From NCBI GenBank assembly GCA_016869735.1, contig VGDL01000025.1, forward strand, positions 1 through 51,457: a DNA stretch of 51,457 nucleotides. Direction: 5' to 3'. Under the pieces are notes generated by a model. It did not search any database, was not told the DNA's origin, and saw only the letters and a list, made by a program, of their open reading frames with translations. This document shows, piece after piece, positions 41,522 to 51,256 of this stretch; position 1 is the first letter of the stretch; the number at the start of each line of letters is the position of its first letter. The position numbers were made by a program, and so were the translations under genes. This stretch comes from Alphaproteobacteria bacterium (GTDB taxonomy: Bacteria; Pseudomonadota; Alphaproteobacteria; Acetobacterales; Acetobacteraceae).

Positions 41522-42114
41522 GGATAGAGGGTTTCCAGCCGCCACCCCGCGCCATCGCTGTGAAAGACGCGGCGTTCATGGAGCCGGAAGGGCATGTCGC
41601 GCCAGAATTCAATTCGCGCCGGCAGCACACGAAAGCCCGACCAGAAAGGCGGGCGCGGGATCTCACCCACCGCATATTTCAGCCCATATTCGGCCACGGC
41701 CTTTTCCAAGGCAAAGCGGCTTTCCAGCGGGCGCGATTGCTTGGACGCCCAAGCCCCAAGGCGCGATGTGCGCGCGCGGGAAGCATAATAGGCATCCGCC
41801 TCAGCATCCTGGACCTGTTCCACACGCCCCTCCACACGGATGCTGCGCTGCAGCGTTTTCCAATGAAAACAGAGTGCTGCAAAAGGGTTGGCAGCCAATT
41901 CGCCGCCCTTGCGGCTTTCCAGATTGGTGTAGAAAACAAAGCCGCGCGCATCCACGCCCTTCAGCAGCACCATCCGCGCCGATGGCCTGCCATCCGCCGT
42001 GGCAGTGGCCAGACACACGGCATTCGGGTCATTGATCTCGCCCTTGGTGGCCTCCGCCATCCAATCCTGAAACAGGGCATAGGGGTCTTCGGTGGTCGTC
42101 GTGGTGCCGTCCAT
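41518..42114 (-). CDS. pdxH: Pyridoxamine 5'-phosphate oxidase
   Basis: 198 residues, normal length. It oxidises pyridoxine or pyridoxamine phosphate to PLP with FMN. FMN-site segments [20 protein letters not shown] and [18 protein letters not shown] are present, as is [18 protein letters not shown]. The substrate-site Arg/His pair appears in FRLHERRVF. The C-terminus reads GWRLETLYP, where many relatives have RLxP, so the Arg is replaced by Thr. ATG 42114 is preceded by AAGGAGAATCCA and chosen over the longer frame. Divergent from fabI (119-base gap). Confidence 0.93.
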   Translation of the reverse strand: MDGTTTTTEDPYALFQDWMAEATKGEINDPNAVCLATATADGRPSARMVLLKGVDARGFVFYTNLESRKGGELAANPFAALCFHWKTLQRSIRVEGRVEQVQDAEADAYYASRARTSRLGAWASKQSRPLESRFALEKAVAEYGLKYAVGEIPRPPFWSGFRVLPARIEFWRDMPFRLHERRVFHSDGAGWRLETLYP

Positions 42115-42233
42115 TGGATTCTCCTTGTCATGCCCTGTATCGGGACGCTTTGCGAAAGGACAAGGGCCTTGCCCGCCATTCGGCGCCATGGCAGACGGCG
42201 CGAACCCTTTTCAGCCGGATGGTCCCGCTACCA

Positions 42234-43070
42234 ATGAACGACACCGATCCAGCCCCGAACATCCCCAAAGGCACCCTGATGGCCGGCAAGCGCGGCCTGA
42301 TCATGGGCGTCGCGAATGATCGTTCCATCGCCTGGGGCATTGCGCAGGCGATTGCCGCCCAGGGTGGCGAAGTGGCCTTCACCTATCAGGGAGAAGCGCT
42401 GGAAAAGCGCGTGCGCCCATTGGCGGAAAGCCTGGGGTCAAGCCTGGTGCTGCCCTGCGATGTGGCGGAAGATGCCAGCATGGATGCTGCCTTTGGCGCG
42501 GTAGAACAGGCCTGGGGCGGGATGGATTTTCTGGTCCATGCCATTGGTTTTGCCGATAAGCAGTTTTTGCGCGGGCGCTATCTGGACACGCCGCGCGATG
42601 CATTTCTGCAGGCCATGCATATTTCCTGCTATTCCTTCGTAGCCGTTGGCCGGCGCGCCGCCGCGCTGATGAAGCCGGGCGGGTCGCAGCTGACCCTTTC
42701 CTACCTGGGCGCTGAGCGTGTGACGCCGCATTACAATGTGATGGGCGTTGCCAAGGCCGCGCTTGAAGCCAGCGTGCGCTACATGGCCACCGATTTGGGG
42801 GAGGCAGGCATCCGCGTAAATGCCATCAGCGCCGGCCCGATCAAGACACTTGCTGCCAGTGGGATTGGCGATTTCCGCTATATCCTGAAATGGAACCAAT
42901 ATAATTCGCCGCTACGGCGCAATGTGACGATTGAAGAAGTGGGCGGTTCGGGCTTGTATCTGCTGTCTGATCTTTCCGCCGGCGTCACAGGCGAAGTGCA
43001 TCATGTGGATAGCGGCTATCATATTGTCGGCATGAAGAACCCCGACGCGCCGGATATTTCCACGGTTTGA
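42234..43070 (+). CDS. fabI: Enoyl-[acyl-carrier-protein] reductase (NADH) FabI
   Basis: 278 residues. Short-chain dehydrogenase fold: GLIMGVANDRSIAWGIAQAI is the FabI-type cofactor motif, HAIGFADKQFLRGRYLDT follows, and the catalytic Tyr and Lys are spaced YxxxxxxK in PHYNVMGVAKAALEASVRYM. NAISAGPIKTLAASGIGDF matches the substrate loop. It performs the last reduction of each fatty-acid elongation cycle. ATG 42234 (MNDTDPAPNIPKGTLM) fits; MAGKRG 16 codons later is the other possibility. A strong terminator follows. Confidence 0.95.
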   Translation: MNDTDPAPNIPKGTLMAGKRGLIMGVANDRSIAWGIAQAIAAQGGEVAFTYQGEALEKRVRPLAESLGSSLVLPCDVAEDASMDAAFGAVEQAWGGMDFLVHAIGFADKQFLRGRYLDTPRDAFLQAMHISCYSFVAVGRRAAALMKPGGSQLTLSYLGAERVTPHYNVMGVAKAALEASVRYMATDLGEAGIRVNAISAGPIKTLAASGIGDFRYILKWNQYNSPLRRNVTIEEVGGSGLYLLSDLSAGVTGEVHHVDSGYHIVGMKNPDAPDISTV

Positions 43071-43090
43071 TTTACGCGTGTTGAAAAAGA

Positions 43091-43127
43091 AAGCGCGGCC
43101 CAACAGTCAGGGCCGCGCTTCTTTTTT
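43091..43127. terminator. Bidirectional rho-independent terminator between fabI and mcp
   Basis: AAGCGCGGCCC (43091-43101) and GGGCCGCGCTT (43110-43120) form a perfect 11-bp stem around an 8-base loop, followed on the plus strand by CTTTTTTT and flanked on the other side by an A-rich stretch (TTGAAAAAGA). It ends fabI and very likely also the convergent chemoreceptor gene. Confidence 0.93.
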
Positions 43128-43138
43128 TGCGTCGCAGA

Positions 43139-44938
43139 TCAGGCCGCTTGCAAACGCTCGATCAGCGATTGCGTGGCACCACGCAGCTGCACCGCCTCAT
43201 CCGCCAGGAATTTGGTGGCGCTATTGATGGTGCCAATCGCCTTGCCGGTATCCGCGGTCATGGTGGAAACGCGACCAATGGACCCTTCCAGCGCACCAAC
43301 GCTGGAAGCGGCAGAACGCAGGCTTGAGGCGATTTCCGCCGTAGTGGCGGATTGTTCTTCCACCGCAGCGGCAATGGCGCCGTTTTCGTTATTGAGCTGG
43401 CTGATGCGGCCAACGATTTCGCGGATCACCGCAACCACATCCGAGATGATGGATTGCATGGCGCTGATTTCGCCCTGAATCCCCTCGGTCGCCTTGGCTG
43501 ATTGGGCCGCCAGGTTCTTCACTTCCGAGGCCACCACGGCAAAGCCCTTGCCGGCGTCACCCGCGCGGGCCGATTCGATGGTGGCATTCAGCGCCAACAG
43601 ATTGGTCTGCGCCGCAATGGACCCGATAAGCCCGGTCACGTCATTGATCCTGACCGATGCCGCATTCAACCCATCAATCAAGGAAGTCACGCGATCCGCC
43701 TCATCAGCGGCGCTGCGTGCCGTCTGCGCCACGGCATTCACGCGGGCCGAGACTTCAGAAATGGCAACAGTAAGCTGCTCTGCTGCGGCAGAGACGCTTT
43801 GGATGCCGTTATTGGCTTCCGTGCCTTCATGCGCCGCCGTGCGTGCCTGATTAAGCGCAGTATCGGTCGTGCTGGCAACCTTGCCACCTTCCGCCACCAG
43901 CTTGGTTGAGTTGTCAGACAGCGCCGAGACGGATTGGCCGATGGCCTTTTCCAGGTCATTGGCAATTTCCTGGATGGCGGCACGGCGCGCAGCTTCCAAT
44001 TCCGCGCCGCGCTTGGCTTCCGTCTCACGCAGTTTCGCTGTTTCGACCAAACCATCGCGGAAGATGGTCGTAGCGCGGCTCATGTCGCCAATTTCATCAA
44101 CGCGGCTGACATGCGGGATAGCAACACCCAGATTCCCCTTTGCAAGCTGGTCCATGGAACCGGAAAGCTCATCAAGAGGCTTCGAGATACGCAGCACCAG
44201 CAGCCAGGCAGCGGCAGTAGAAACCGCCAGAATCATCGCTACCGCGATACCCAGGATGGAGCGCCAATAGGCAACCCGATCTTCCGCGGCACGAATGCTG
44301 GACGCCAGCCGTTCTTCAAGCGCCACATAGAATTGGTCAATCGGGCCCACGATATCGGCCTTGAAGCGGTGGTAATCCGCGCCATGCATCAGATCGCGCG
44401 CCATGGCAAAATCCGGATCACGGCGGACAGTGAACTTGCCCTCGGAATCCGCAAAAATCCCCTTGGCGGCATTGATCGCGACCCCTTCAAGCTGGATCAG
44501 CGCGTCGGAGTTCTGTTGCGCCTGACGCAAAAGCGCGAATTCCGCGTCCGAGAAGCCGGCTTCGCGCATCATCTGCTGCAACGGGGTACGCGCGCCATCC
44601 GGGCGCGGCGCACGGCCAGTGGCAGCGACGAAATCCCAATAGATGCGGTGATAATCCACCGGGCGCGGCTTTTCGCCATTGCGAATGGCGATGACCGAAA
44701 GGAATTGTTCTTCCCATTTCGGATCGCCTGTCACCACATAGGTGCGCGCATTGCGCGTAATGTCATCCGATGACTGACGCAGTTCATCGGCAAGACGATA
44801 GGAAAGATGCTGGTTCTGATAGGCACTGCGCGCATCACTGAAGGCATTCTGCATCATCAGGAAGGACAGCAAGGCCAAGCCCGAAGCAGCCGCCAAGGCA
44901 AGGCTCATGATAATGGCCAAAGGCCGAATTCGTAACAT
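43139..44938 (-). CDS. Methyl-accepting chemotaxis protein with HAMP domain
   Basis: 599 residues. A membrane segment at about 8-30, a periplasmic sensor part to about 215 (helical, with [19 protein letters not shown]), a second span near 225-245 and a HAMP domain ([20 protein letters not shown], then DEIGDMSRA). The cytoplasmic signalling coiled coil ends in the hairpin [20 protein letters not shown] and [20 protein letters not shown]. It controls CheA activity in response to a ligand or stress. ATG 44938 follows AGGAGACCCAA. No che or flagellar gene lies nearby. The C-terminus lacks an NWETF-like pentapeptide. Confidence 0.95.
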   Translation of the reverse strand: MLRIRPLAIIMSLALAAASGLALLSFLMMQNAFSDARSAYQNQHLSYRLADELRQSSDDITRNARTYVVTGDPKWEEQFLSVIAIRNGEKPRPVDYHRIYWDFVAATGRAPRPDGARTPLQQMMREAGFSDAEFALLRQAQQNSDALIQLEGVAINAAKGIFADSEGKFTVRRDPDFAMARDLMHGADYHRFKADIVGPIDQFYVALEERLASSIRAAEDRVAYWRSILGIAVAMILAVSTAAAWLLVLRISKPLDELSGSMDQLAKGNLGVAIPHVSRVDEIGDMSRATTIFRDGLVETAKLRETEAKRGAELEAARRAAIQEIANDLEKAIGQSVSALSDNSTKLVAEGGKVASTTDTALNQARTAAHEGTEANNGIQSVSAAAEQLTVAISEVSARVNAVAQTARSAADEADRVTSLIDGLNAASVRINDVTGLIGSIAAQTNLLALNATIESARAGDAGKGFAVVASEVKNLAAQSAKATEGIQGEISAMQSIISDVVAVIREIVGRISQLNNENGAIAAAVEEQSATTAEIASSLRSAASSVGALEGSIGRVSTMTADTGKAIGTINSATKFLADEAVQLRGATQSLIERLQAA

Positions 44939-45316
44939 TTGGGTCTCCTGGTCCCTGTCGCGTTTCCAAAAGCCATCCCTTCGCTCCATAGGGGCCTTCA
45001 GGTTCGGTCTGTGCGAAGCAGATCAACCCAATAAGGGGCAGGGACAGCCCTGCCCTTCGCCCACTCAGGAGAAAATCGAACGACAAGTGCAAGATATTCG
45101 ACCTTGGTGAAGGAGTCCTGAAAGCGCGCACGCAAATCTTTGGGTAATGTTGTGGCCAGAATGGCAAGAAATACGGCAATCCCTAATATTTCACGAAATC
45201 GGCTGTAACCCCTTCACGCATGTGATCGAAAAGCGCGCGTTCTTCCTCACGGCATATTCACCAATGACGCGTAGGCTCTCGAAAGTAATCATGTTCATTC
45301 TGATACGGAACAGCCT
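44939..45316. other. Intergenic region between two divergent chemoreceptor genes
   Basis: 378 bases without a gene. A 10-bp hairpin (stem 45034-45043 with 45048-45057, core GGGCAGGG/CCCTGCCC, loop ACAG) lies about 100 bases upstream of the minus-strand mcp, within its likely leader. It lacks a T run on either strand. A relatively AT-rich part around 45140-45300 probably holds the promoters; no sigma-28 box could be named with confidence. Confidence 0.5.
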
Positions 45317-47341
45317 ATGTCCCCCATTGCCCCCGCGCCTTTAGCAAAACGGTCATTTGGTAGCCTTGGCCTTGTCGCCGCGCTGACTGCCTTGGGAACC
45401 GCTGGCATCATCTATGGCCTGCCGCAAAGCTTGCCAGCGCCACCCGCTGATCCGCGCCTGCCCATGCTGGCGCGCAGCCTGGAGATCGCCGAACGCGCCA
45501 CACAGCTTTCCGGCGCTGTGCCCGCCATATTGCTGGCACGATCAGATGTGGAATTAGTGGATGCAGGGCGCCGGGCGCGTCAGGCAGAAGAACGCCTGAA
45601 TGCGCTGCTCCGCGGCAATGCGCAGATTTCAGCCTCTGTCCAAACCGCCAGCACCAGCCTTGCCACCTCCCTCCGCCAGCTTGGCGCCGCACTTGAAGCC
45701 GAACAGAAAGCGCGGCAGGAAGCAGCACGCCAAATTGCGGCACTTGGTGCCACGCATCATGTGTTTCGTGCGGCATTGTTTCCGGCCATAGATGAAGTGG
45801 GCGAGGAAATCAGGCGCGCCATGAACACGCCGCCTGCGGCACGCGGTCAGCCGCCCAGGCCGCGCGGCCTGCTCGCCAATAATGAGATCCCCCGCCAGGC
45901 GGCATTGCTGCGCGCACGCAGCGCGGCTGAGGAACTTTTCGGTATCGCCAATCGTGTTGGCGCAACGCGCGACGATGCGGCGCATCAAGCGCTGATCACC
46001 GCGCAGAATAATGCCCTTGTCACGCTGCGATCCGCCATCACCGCGCTTGGTAATGCCCCGCGTTACCAGGCGCTCCGCAACGCAGCTATCGCCCTGCAAC
46101 GCGCGCATGAAGCGCTGGAGGCACCCTCCGCAAGGCGCATCGGTGAAATCGCCTCTGGTCAGGAAGTCGCCACTGCCGCCGCCAAGCTGCAAGAATCTGG
46201 TACGCTTTTTCAAGCGAGCATCGGCCCGCTGCTCAGCGCCGCCGCCGAGGAAGCCCGGCGTGCCCGCCCCGCCCAGCCCCAACGCCTACCGGCACAGATT
46301 CTGCCAATGATTCTTGGGGCGCTTGCGCTCGCCCTGGCCGCACTCACCGCCTTTATCACGCGCCGGCAAGCGCCTGGCGCTGCGGAAAAGCGGCCCGATA
46401 CCGCCATCCTTGCCGCGCTGCGTGCTGATCTTATCAGCGCCCAAGTCGCGCGGGATGAGGCCAAGGCGGCGCTGGCGCGGCTGGAAGCAGACCACGCTGC
46501 GCTGCGCACCGAAGCAGCCCATATGTTGGACGCGGATATCACGCCCCGGCTGCAAAGCCTGGCACAGGACGCGGCCACCAGCCGTACGACACTGACCGCG
46601 CTGACAGAAGCGCAGGCCACCATGCAGCACGCCACCACCGGCATTGGCGCCAGCGCCGAACGCGCGCGGGAGGAAACCGGCAAGGTCGCGGCAGCGGCAG
46701 AAGAATTGACCGCGACTGTTGCATCCGTTTCCGAACAAATCCGCACCTCGGCCAGGATCGCGGCGCAAGCCGTAACCGATGCCGGCCGCACTGACGCCAT
46801 TGTGCAGGGCCTATCCGGGGCGGCAGAGAAGATCGGCGATGTGGTGAAGCTGATCACCGCCATTGCCGGCCAGACCAATTTGCTGGCGCTGAATGCCACC
46901 ATCCAAGCCGCCCGCGCGGGTGAAGCCGGCAAGGGCTTTGCAGTCGTGGCTTCCGAGGTGAAGGCACTCGCGACCCAAACCGCCAAGGCGACCGAGGAGA
47001 TTTCCCGCCAGGTGCAGGCCATCCGCGGCACCTCCACCGAAGCGGTCACCGCAATCCAAGGCATTGCCGAGGTTGTCCAGCGCGTTGACGGCATCGCCGC
47101 CGAAGCCGCCCGCGCCATTGAACAGCAAGGCGCGGCGACGCGGGAAATCGCCCAGGGTATCGCCGCCGCAGCCGAGGGCACCACGGCGGTTGCCGGTGCG
47201 GTCGCCCAGGTGCGGGACGGCATGGAAGCCGCTGGCGCGCCGGTGGGCGCTCTCGATACGCAGTATGACGCGATGGCACAGCAGAGCGCGGCGCTGCAGC
47301 AGAAAGTGGTCTCTCTCTCAGCCCGGCTGCGCGCGGCCTGA
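45317..47341 (+). CDS. Methyl-accepting chemotaxis protein without recognisable HAMP domain
   Basis: 674 residues. A membrane segment at about 15-35, a long Ala/Arg-rich helical periplasmic region to about 325, a second span ([20 protein letters not shown]), then a short coiled coil ([20 protein letters not shown]) instead of the usual HAMP motif. The signalling hairpin is canonical: [20 protein letters not shown] then [23 protein letters not shown] 45317 is preceded by GGAACAG. The extreme Ala content of the sensor region suggests a four-helix bundle; ligand unknown. Confidence 0.93.
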   Translation: MSPIAPAPLAKRSFGSLGLVAALTALGTAGIIYGLPQSLPAPPADPRLPMLARSLEIAERATQLSGAVPAILLARSDVELVDAGRRARQAEERLNALLRGNAQISASVQTASTSLATSLRQLGAALEAEQKARQEAARQIAALGATHHVFRAALFPAIDEVGEEIRRAMNTPPAARGQPPRPRGLLANNEIPRQAALLRARSAAEELFGIANRVGATRDDAAHQALITAQNNALVTLRSAITALGNAPRYQALRNAAIALQRAHEALEAPSARRIGEIASGQEVATAAAKLQESGTLFQASIGPLLSAAAEEARRARPAQPQRLPAQILPMILGALALALAALTAFITRRQAPGAAEKRPDTAILAALRADLISAQVARDEAKAALARLEADHAALRTEAAHMLDADITPRLQSLAQDAATSRTTLTALTEAQATMQHATTGIGASAERAREETGKVAAAAEELTATVASVSEQIRTSARIAAQAVTDAGRTDAIVQGLSGAAEKIGDVVKLITAIAGQTNLLALNATIQAARAGEAGKGFAVVASEVKALATQTAKATEEISRQVQAIRGTSTEAVTAIQGIAEVVQRVDGIAAEAARAIEQQGAATREIAQGIAAAAEGTTAVAGAVAQVRDGMEAAGAPVGALDTQYDAMAQQSAALQQKVVSLSARLRAA

Positions 47342-47398
47342 GGCAAGGCATCGCGCAGTGCTTGTCGCGCGGCGGGGGGCAGGATAGACCCCTGCACC

Positions 47399-48505
47399 AT
47401 GTCGCATAACAGCTTCGGCCATCTTTTCCGCGTCACCACCTGGGGCGAAAGCCACGGGCCGGCGATTGGCTGCGTGGTGGATGGCGCGCCGCCGCGCATA
47501 ACGCTTTCGGAAGCCGATATCCAGCCCTTCCTGGATCGGCGCCGGCCGGGACAGTCCAAATTCGTCACACAGCGCCAGGAAGCGGATCAGGTGCGGATTC
47601 TCTCTGGCGTATTTGAAGGCCAGACCACCGGCACGCCCATTGCGCTGATGATCGAAAATACCGACCAGCGCAGCAAGGATTACGGGGAAATCAAGGATCG
47701 CTTTCGCCCCGGCCATGCCGATATTGCCTATGAACTGAAATACGGCATTCGCGATTATCGTGGCGGCGGGCGTTCCAGCGCACGAGAAACCGCGATGCGC
47801 GTCGCCGCCGGCGCCATTGCGAGCAAGGTGCTGGGCGATGGCGTGCGGATCAGGGGCGCCCTGGTCGCCATGGGCGGCGATGCGGTGGACCGCGCCAATT
47901 GGGATTGGGCGGCGGTGGATGAAAATGATTTTTTCTGCCCGGACCGCGCCGCCGCCGCGCGCTGGGAAGAACAGCTTTTGGCGCTCCGCAAATCCGGCAA
48001 TTCAGTCGGCGCCGTGATTGAAGTGGTGGCCGAAGGCGTGCCCCCCGGCCTGGGCGCGCCCATTTACGGCAAGCTTGATGCTGATCTGGCCGGGGCGCTG
48101 ATGGGCATCAATGCCGTGAAGGGCGTTGAAATTGGCGATGGCTTCGCCGCCGCTGGCCTGACCGGCACAGCCAATGCAGATGAAATGCGCATGGGCGAAG
48201 GCGGCTTGGTTGCCTTCCAGGCCAATCACGCTGGCGGCGTTTTGGGCGGCATCAGCACGGGCCAGCCGATTGTGGCGCGGTTTGCAGTGAAACCCACCAG
48301 TTCGATCCTGGAACCTCGGCTTGGGGTGGATCGCTTCGGCCAGGATGTGGAGATTATTACCAAGGGCCGTCACGACCCCTGCGTTGGCATCCGGGCCGTG
48401 CCGGTTGGGGAGGCGATGATGGCGCTAGTGCTGGCCGATCACTTGCTGCGGCACCGCGCGCAGAATCCGGATGCGCCAAGCGCGGCGCGTCTGCCGCGGA
48501 ATTAA
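47399..48505 (+). CDS. aroC: Chorismate synthase
   Basis: 368 residues. It converts EPSP to chorismate with reduced FMN, the last step of the shikimate pathway. Conserved motifs are [59 protein letters not shown] and [20 protein letters not shown]. The start at ATG 47399 gives the canonical [10 protein letters not shown]. In many alphaproteobacteria aroC follows fabI closely; here two chemoreceptor genes lie between them. Confidence 0.97.
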   Translation: MSHNSFGHLFRVTTWGESHGPAIGCVVDGAPPRITLSEADIQPFLDRRRPGQSKFVTQRQEADQVRILSGVFEGQTTGTPIALMIENTDQRSKDYGEIKDRFRPGHADIAYELKYGIRDYRGGGRSSARETAMRVAAGAIASKVLGDGVRIRGALVAMGGDAVDRANWDWAAVDENDFFCPDRAAAARWEEQLLALRKSGNSVGAVIEVVAEGVPPGLGAPIYGKLDADLAGALMGINAVKGVEIGDGFAAAGLTGTANADEMRMGEGGLVAFQANHAGGVLGGISTGQPIVARFAVKPTSSILEPRLGVDRFGQDVEIITKGRHDPCVGIRAVPVGEAMMALVLADHLLRHRAQNPDAPSAARLPRN

Positions 48506-48648
48506 TTGGCGTTTCACCCGCCGCAATCCTGCCACACCCGCCATGGCGCCGCCGTAAAAGTCCTGAAAATACCTTGCCTTCGTCGCAAGGCCGCCTTGAC
48601 GGCGGGGTCATATATCCATGCGCACGGTTCAAACATAAGGAGGACAAG

Positions 48649-48891
48649 ATGCGCTACATGATCAAGACCTCACTTCTCGCCACCGGCCTTGCTTTCGCGC
48701 TGACGGGCGCGGCCCTTGCCCAAGGGGCGGCTACCAGCACCGCCCCGGCCCAGGGCAGCCGCCCCGCCGCACAGGCGCCGGCCGCCGCCAAACCCGGTAA
48801 CGCCACGAATGGCCAGGTGCGTGGCCATCAGGGCAATGAACGGGTCCGCGCGGTAACCCCGGCAGCACCTGCGGCTGGCGCAGCCCGCTAA
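48649..48891 (+). CDS. Small exported Ala/Pro-rich protein of unknown function
   Basis: 80 residues. A clear signal peptide (MRYMIKTSLLATGLAFALTG, then AALAQG as cleavage site) leaves a mature peptide of about 55 residues rich in Ala, Pro, Gln and Gly, ending VTPAAPAAGAAR. No domain recognised. A strong ribosome-binding site AAGGAGGA precedes ATG 48649 and a terminator follows, so it appears to be an independent, well-expressed gene encoding a periplasmic or secreted peptide. Confidence 0.75.
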   Translation: MRYMIKTSLLATGLAFALTGAALAQGAATSTAPAQGSRPAAQAPAAAKPGNATNGQVRGHQGNERVRAVTPAAPAAGAAR

Positions 48892-48904
48892 CGCAATAGC
48901 CCCT

Positions 48905-48973
48905 CTGGCGGGCAGACGCGCCCCGCCCGCCAGCCGGAACGAAGGCCCGCCCCAAAGGCGGGTCTTTTTCTTT
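48905..48973 (+). terminator. Tandem hairpins with terminator after the small exported gene
   Basis: First, CTGGCGGGC (48905-48913) pairs perfectly with GCCCGCCAG (48925-48933). Then GGCCCGCC (48944-48951) pairs with GGCGGGTC (48957-48964) and is followed by TTTTTCTTT, a standard rho-independent terminator upstream of acs. Confidence 0.85.
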
Positions 48974-49067
48974 CCTGCCCTGACCGGGCCCGTAAAGATT
49001 GACGTTTCGCAAGGCCCGGACGCACATTCCCCCCATATCAAGACCGAAACAGGGGGAGGACCCAGGC

Positions 49068-50999
49068 ATGGCTGATGAATTGATCGCGCTGAAACCCGAA
49101 ATCGTCGCCAAGGCGTGTGTGACGGAAGCTGAGCGCGCGGCCATGTATGACGCTTCAACGAAAGACCCCGACACCTTCTGGCGCGATGAAGCCAAGCGCA
49201 TTGCCTGGATGACGGCGCCGACGAAAATCAAGAACACCGATTTCAACGGCAATGTTTCGATCAAGTGGTTTGAAGACGGGGTGCTGAATGCCTCCGTCTC
49301 CTGCCTTGATCGGCATTTGGCGACACGCGGTGATCAGGTGGCGATCCTTTGGGAAGGCGATGATCCGGCTGCGGATGCCAAAATCACCTATCGCGATTTG
49401 CATGTGCGGGTCTGCAAATTGGCCAATGCCATGCGGAAGCTTGGCGTGAAAAAAGGCGACCGCGTTTGCATCTATCTGCCAATGATCGTGGAAGCGGCGG
49501 TCGCCATGCTGGCCTGTGCGCGCGTGGGCGCGGTGCATTCCATCGTGTTTGGCGGGTTTTCACCCGATAGCCTGGCGTCGCGCATTCAGGATTCCGAATG
49601 CGTCATGCTCATCACCGCCGATGAAGGCCGCCGCGGTGGCCGGCGCGTACCTCTCAAGGTGAATGCGGATGAGGCGCTGCTGACCTGCCCTTCCATCAAG
49701 CACGTGATTGTCGCGCGCAATACCGGCGGCAATGTTGAGATGATGTCCGGCCGCGATCATTGGTGGGACGCGATCACTGCGGGCCAGCCCGAAACCTGCG
49801 AGCCTGAGCCCATTGGCGCGGAAGATCCGCTTTTCATCCTTTATACCTCAGGCAGCACGGGCAAGCCGAAAGGTGTCTTGCACACGACCGGCGGCTATAT
49901 GGTCTGGGCATCTTACACCCATGAGAAGGTCTTCGATTACCGCGATGGTGAGATCTATTGGTGCACCGCCGATGTCGGCTGGGTGACGGGGCATAGCTAT
50001 ATTGTCTATGGGCCGCTTGCGAATGGCGCGACGACGCTGATGTTTGAAGGCGTGCCAAGCTGGCCGGATTCCGGGCGCTTCTGGCAGGTGGTGGCGAAGC
50101 ACAAGGTGAATATTTTCTACACGGCGCCGACCGCGATCCGCGCCCTGATGCGCGATGGCGAAGGCCCCGTGCAAAAGCATGATCGTTCCAGCCTGCGGAT
50201 TCTGGGTAGCGTGGGGGAGCCGATCAACCCCGAAGCCTGGCTTTGGTATTATCGCGTGGTCGGCGATTCCCGCTGCCCGATTGTGGATACCTGGTGGCAG
50301 ACGGAAACCGGCGGCATTTTGATCTCGCCGCTGCCCGGCGCGGTCGCACAAAAGCCAGGATCAGCCACGCTGCCGCTGCCGGGTGTGCAGCCCGCTTTGG
50401 TGGATGGGGAAGGCAAGCTTTTGGAAGGGGCGACCGAGGGGAACTTGGTCATCCTCGATAGCTGGCCGGGGCAGATGCGCACGGTTTATGGCGACCATGA
50501 ACGCTTCGTGCAGACGTATTTTTCCACCTTCAAGGGCATGTATTTCACCGGCGATGGCGCGCGGCGTGATGCCGATGGCTATTACTGGATCACGGGGCGC
50601 GTGGATGATGTGATCAATGTCGCCGGCCACCGCATGGGCACCGCCGAGATTGAAAGCGCGCTGGTCGCGAACCCTGCTGTTGCAGAAGCAGCCGTGGTTG
50701 GCATGCCACATGACATCAAGGGCCAGGGCATCTACGCCTATGTCACGCTGAAGGCGGGCGTTGAGGCCACGGATGTGCTGCGCAAGGAATTGGTCGCCTG
50801 GGTGCGGAAGGAAATCGGCCCCATCGCGACACCAGATGCCATTCAATGGGCGCCCGGCCTGCCGAAAACCCGTTCTGGCAAGATCATGCGTCGCATCCTG
50901 CGCAAGATTGCGGCGAATGAGGTAGATGGGCTTGGTGATACCAGTACCTTGGCTGATCCCGCGGTAGTGGATGAGTTGGTGGCGAATAGAGTGAGGTAG
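49068..50999 (+). CDS. acs: Acetyl-coenzyme A synthetase
   Basis: 643 residues, close to the usual 650. It activates acetate with ATP and CoA to acetyl-CoA via acetyl-AMP. Motifs in order: [20 protein letters not shown] (P-loop-like, about residue 265), [11 protein letters not shown] near 410, [20 protein letters not shown] near 525, and the C-terminal [15 protein letters not shown], whose Lys is the acetylation-controlled catalytic residue. ATG 49068 follows GGGGGAGGA. Acetate use fits the amide/acid salvage genes elsewhere in the window. Confidence 0.97.
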   Translation: MADELIALKPEIVAKACVTEAERAAMYDASTKDPDTFWRDEAKRIAWMTAPTKIKNTDFNGNVSIKWFEDGVLNASVSCLDRHLATRGDQVAILWEGDDPAADAKITYRDLHVRVCKLANAMRKLGVKKGDRVCIYLPMIVEAAVAMLACARVGAVHSIVFGGFSPDSLASRIQDSECVMLITADEGRRGGRRVPLKVNADEALLTCPSIKHVIVARNTGGNVEMMSGRDHWWDAITAGQPETCEPEPIGAEDPLFILYTSGSTGKPKGVLHTTGGYMVWASYTHEKVFDYRDGEIYWCTADVGWVTGHSYIVYGPLANGATTLMFEGVPSWPDSGRFWQVVAKHKVNIFYTAPTAIRALMRDGEGPVQKHDRSSLRILGSVGEPINPEAWLWYYRVVGDSRCPIVDTWWQTETGGILISPLPGAVAQKPGSATLPLPGVQPALVDGEGKLLEGATEGNLVILDSWPGQMRTVYGDHERFVQTYFSTFKGMYFTGDGARRDADGYYWITGRVDDVINVAGHRMGTAEIESALVANPAVAEAAVVGMPHDIKGQGIYAYVTLKAGVEATDVLRKELVAWVRKEIGPIATPDAIQWAPGLPKTRSGKIMRRILRKIAANEVDGLGDTSTLADPAVVDELVANRVR

Positions 51000-51069
51000 G
51001 CGCTAGCCTTCGTGCCGCATTTCGTTACCCTGGCGTGGCGGATGCCATGGGTGTTTCCAAGAGCAAGAA

Positions 51070-51100
51070 ATTAGATCTGATGGTTTCCATCAGATCTAAT
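51070..51100. other. Perfect 14-bp hairpin between acs and the TPR fragment
   Basis: ATTAGATCTGATGG (51070-51083), loop TTT, CCATCAGATCTAAT (51087-51100). It is AT-rich, unlike its surroundings. On the minus strand it is followed by TTTCTTGC, so it may terminate the TPR gene; on the plus strand the following bases are ATTGTTC, weaker for acs. Confidence 0.6.
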
Positions 51101-51122
51101 ATTGTTCTCGCTGATTGCTGAA

Positions 51123-51256
51123 CTATTCCGCAGTTCCGAACATGCGATAGCGCAAATTATTCAGTACTGCCTGATCCGGATTCAGCGCCTCAATCCGCCT
51201 GAAGAGCGCCAAGGCTTCCTTTATTTTCTTCTGTAGGCGAAGCGCATCGCACAAGG
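51123..51256 (-). pseudogene. C-terminal fragment of a TPR-repeat protein, interrupted by an IS
   Basis: Reading the minus strand from the IS boundary gives LCDALRLQKKIKEALALFRR and IEALNPDQAVLNNLRYRMFG then TAE and a TAG stop at 51125-51123. The pattern (LxxxxxxxEALALFxRIxALNPDQ) is a tetratricopeptide repeat helix pair. The upstream part of the gene is missing at this junction because IS sequence starts at 51257, so the gene is most likely disrupted; the other half would lie beyond the window. Confidence 0.65.

Noticed and set aside
46210-47568. 452-codon open frame on the minus strand
   Set aside because: It is antisense to the second mcp and the aroC start, has Ser/Ala/Arg-skewed composition and no motif; it is a shadow of GC-rich coding DNA.
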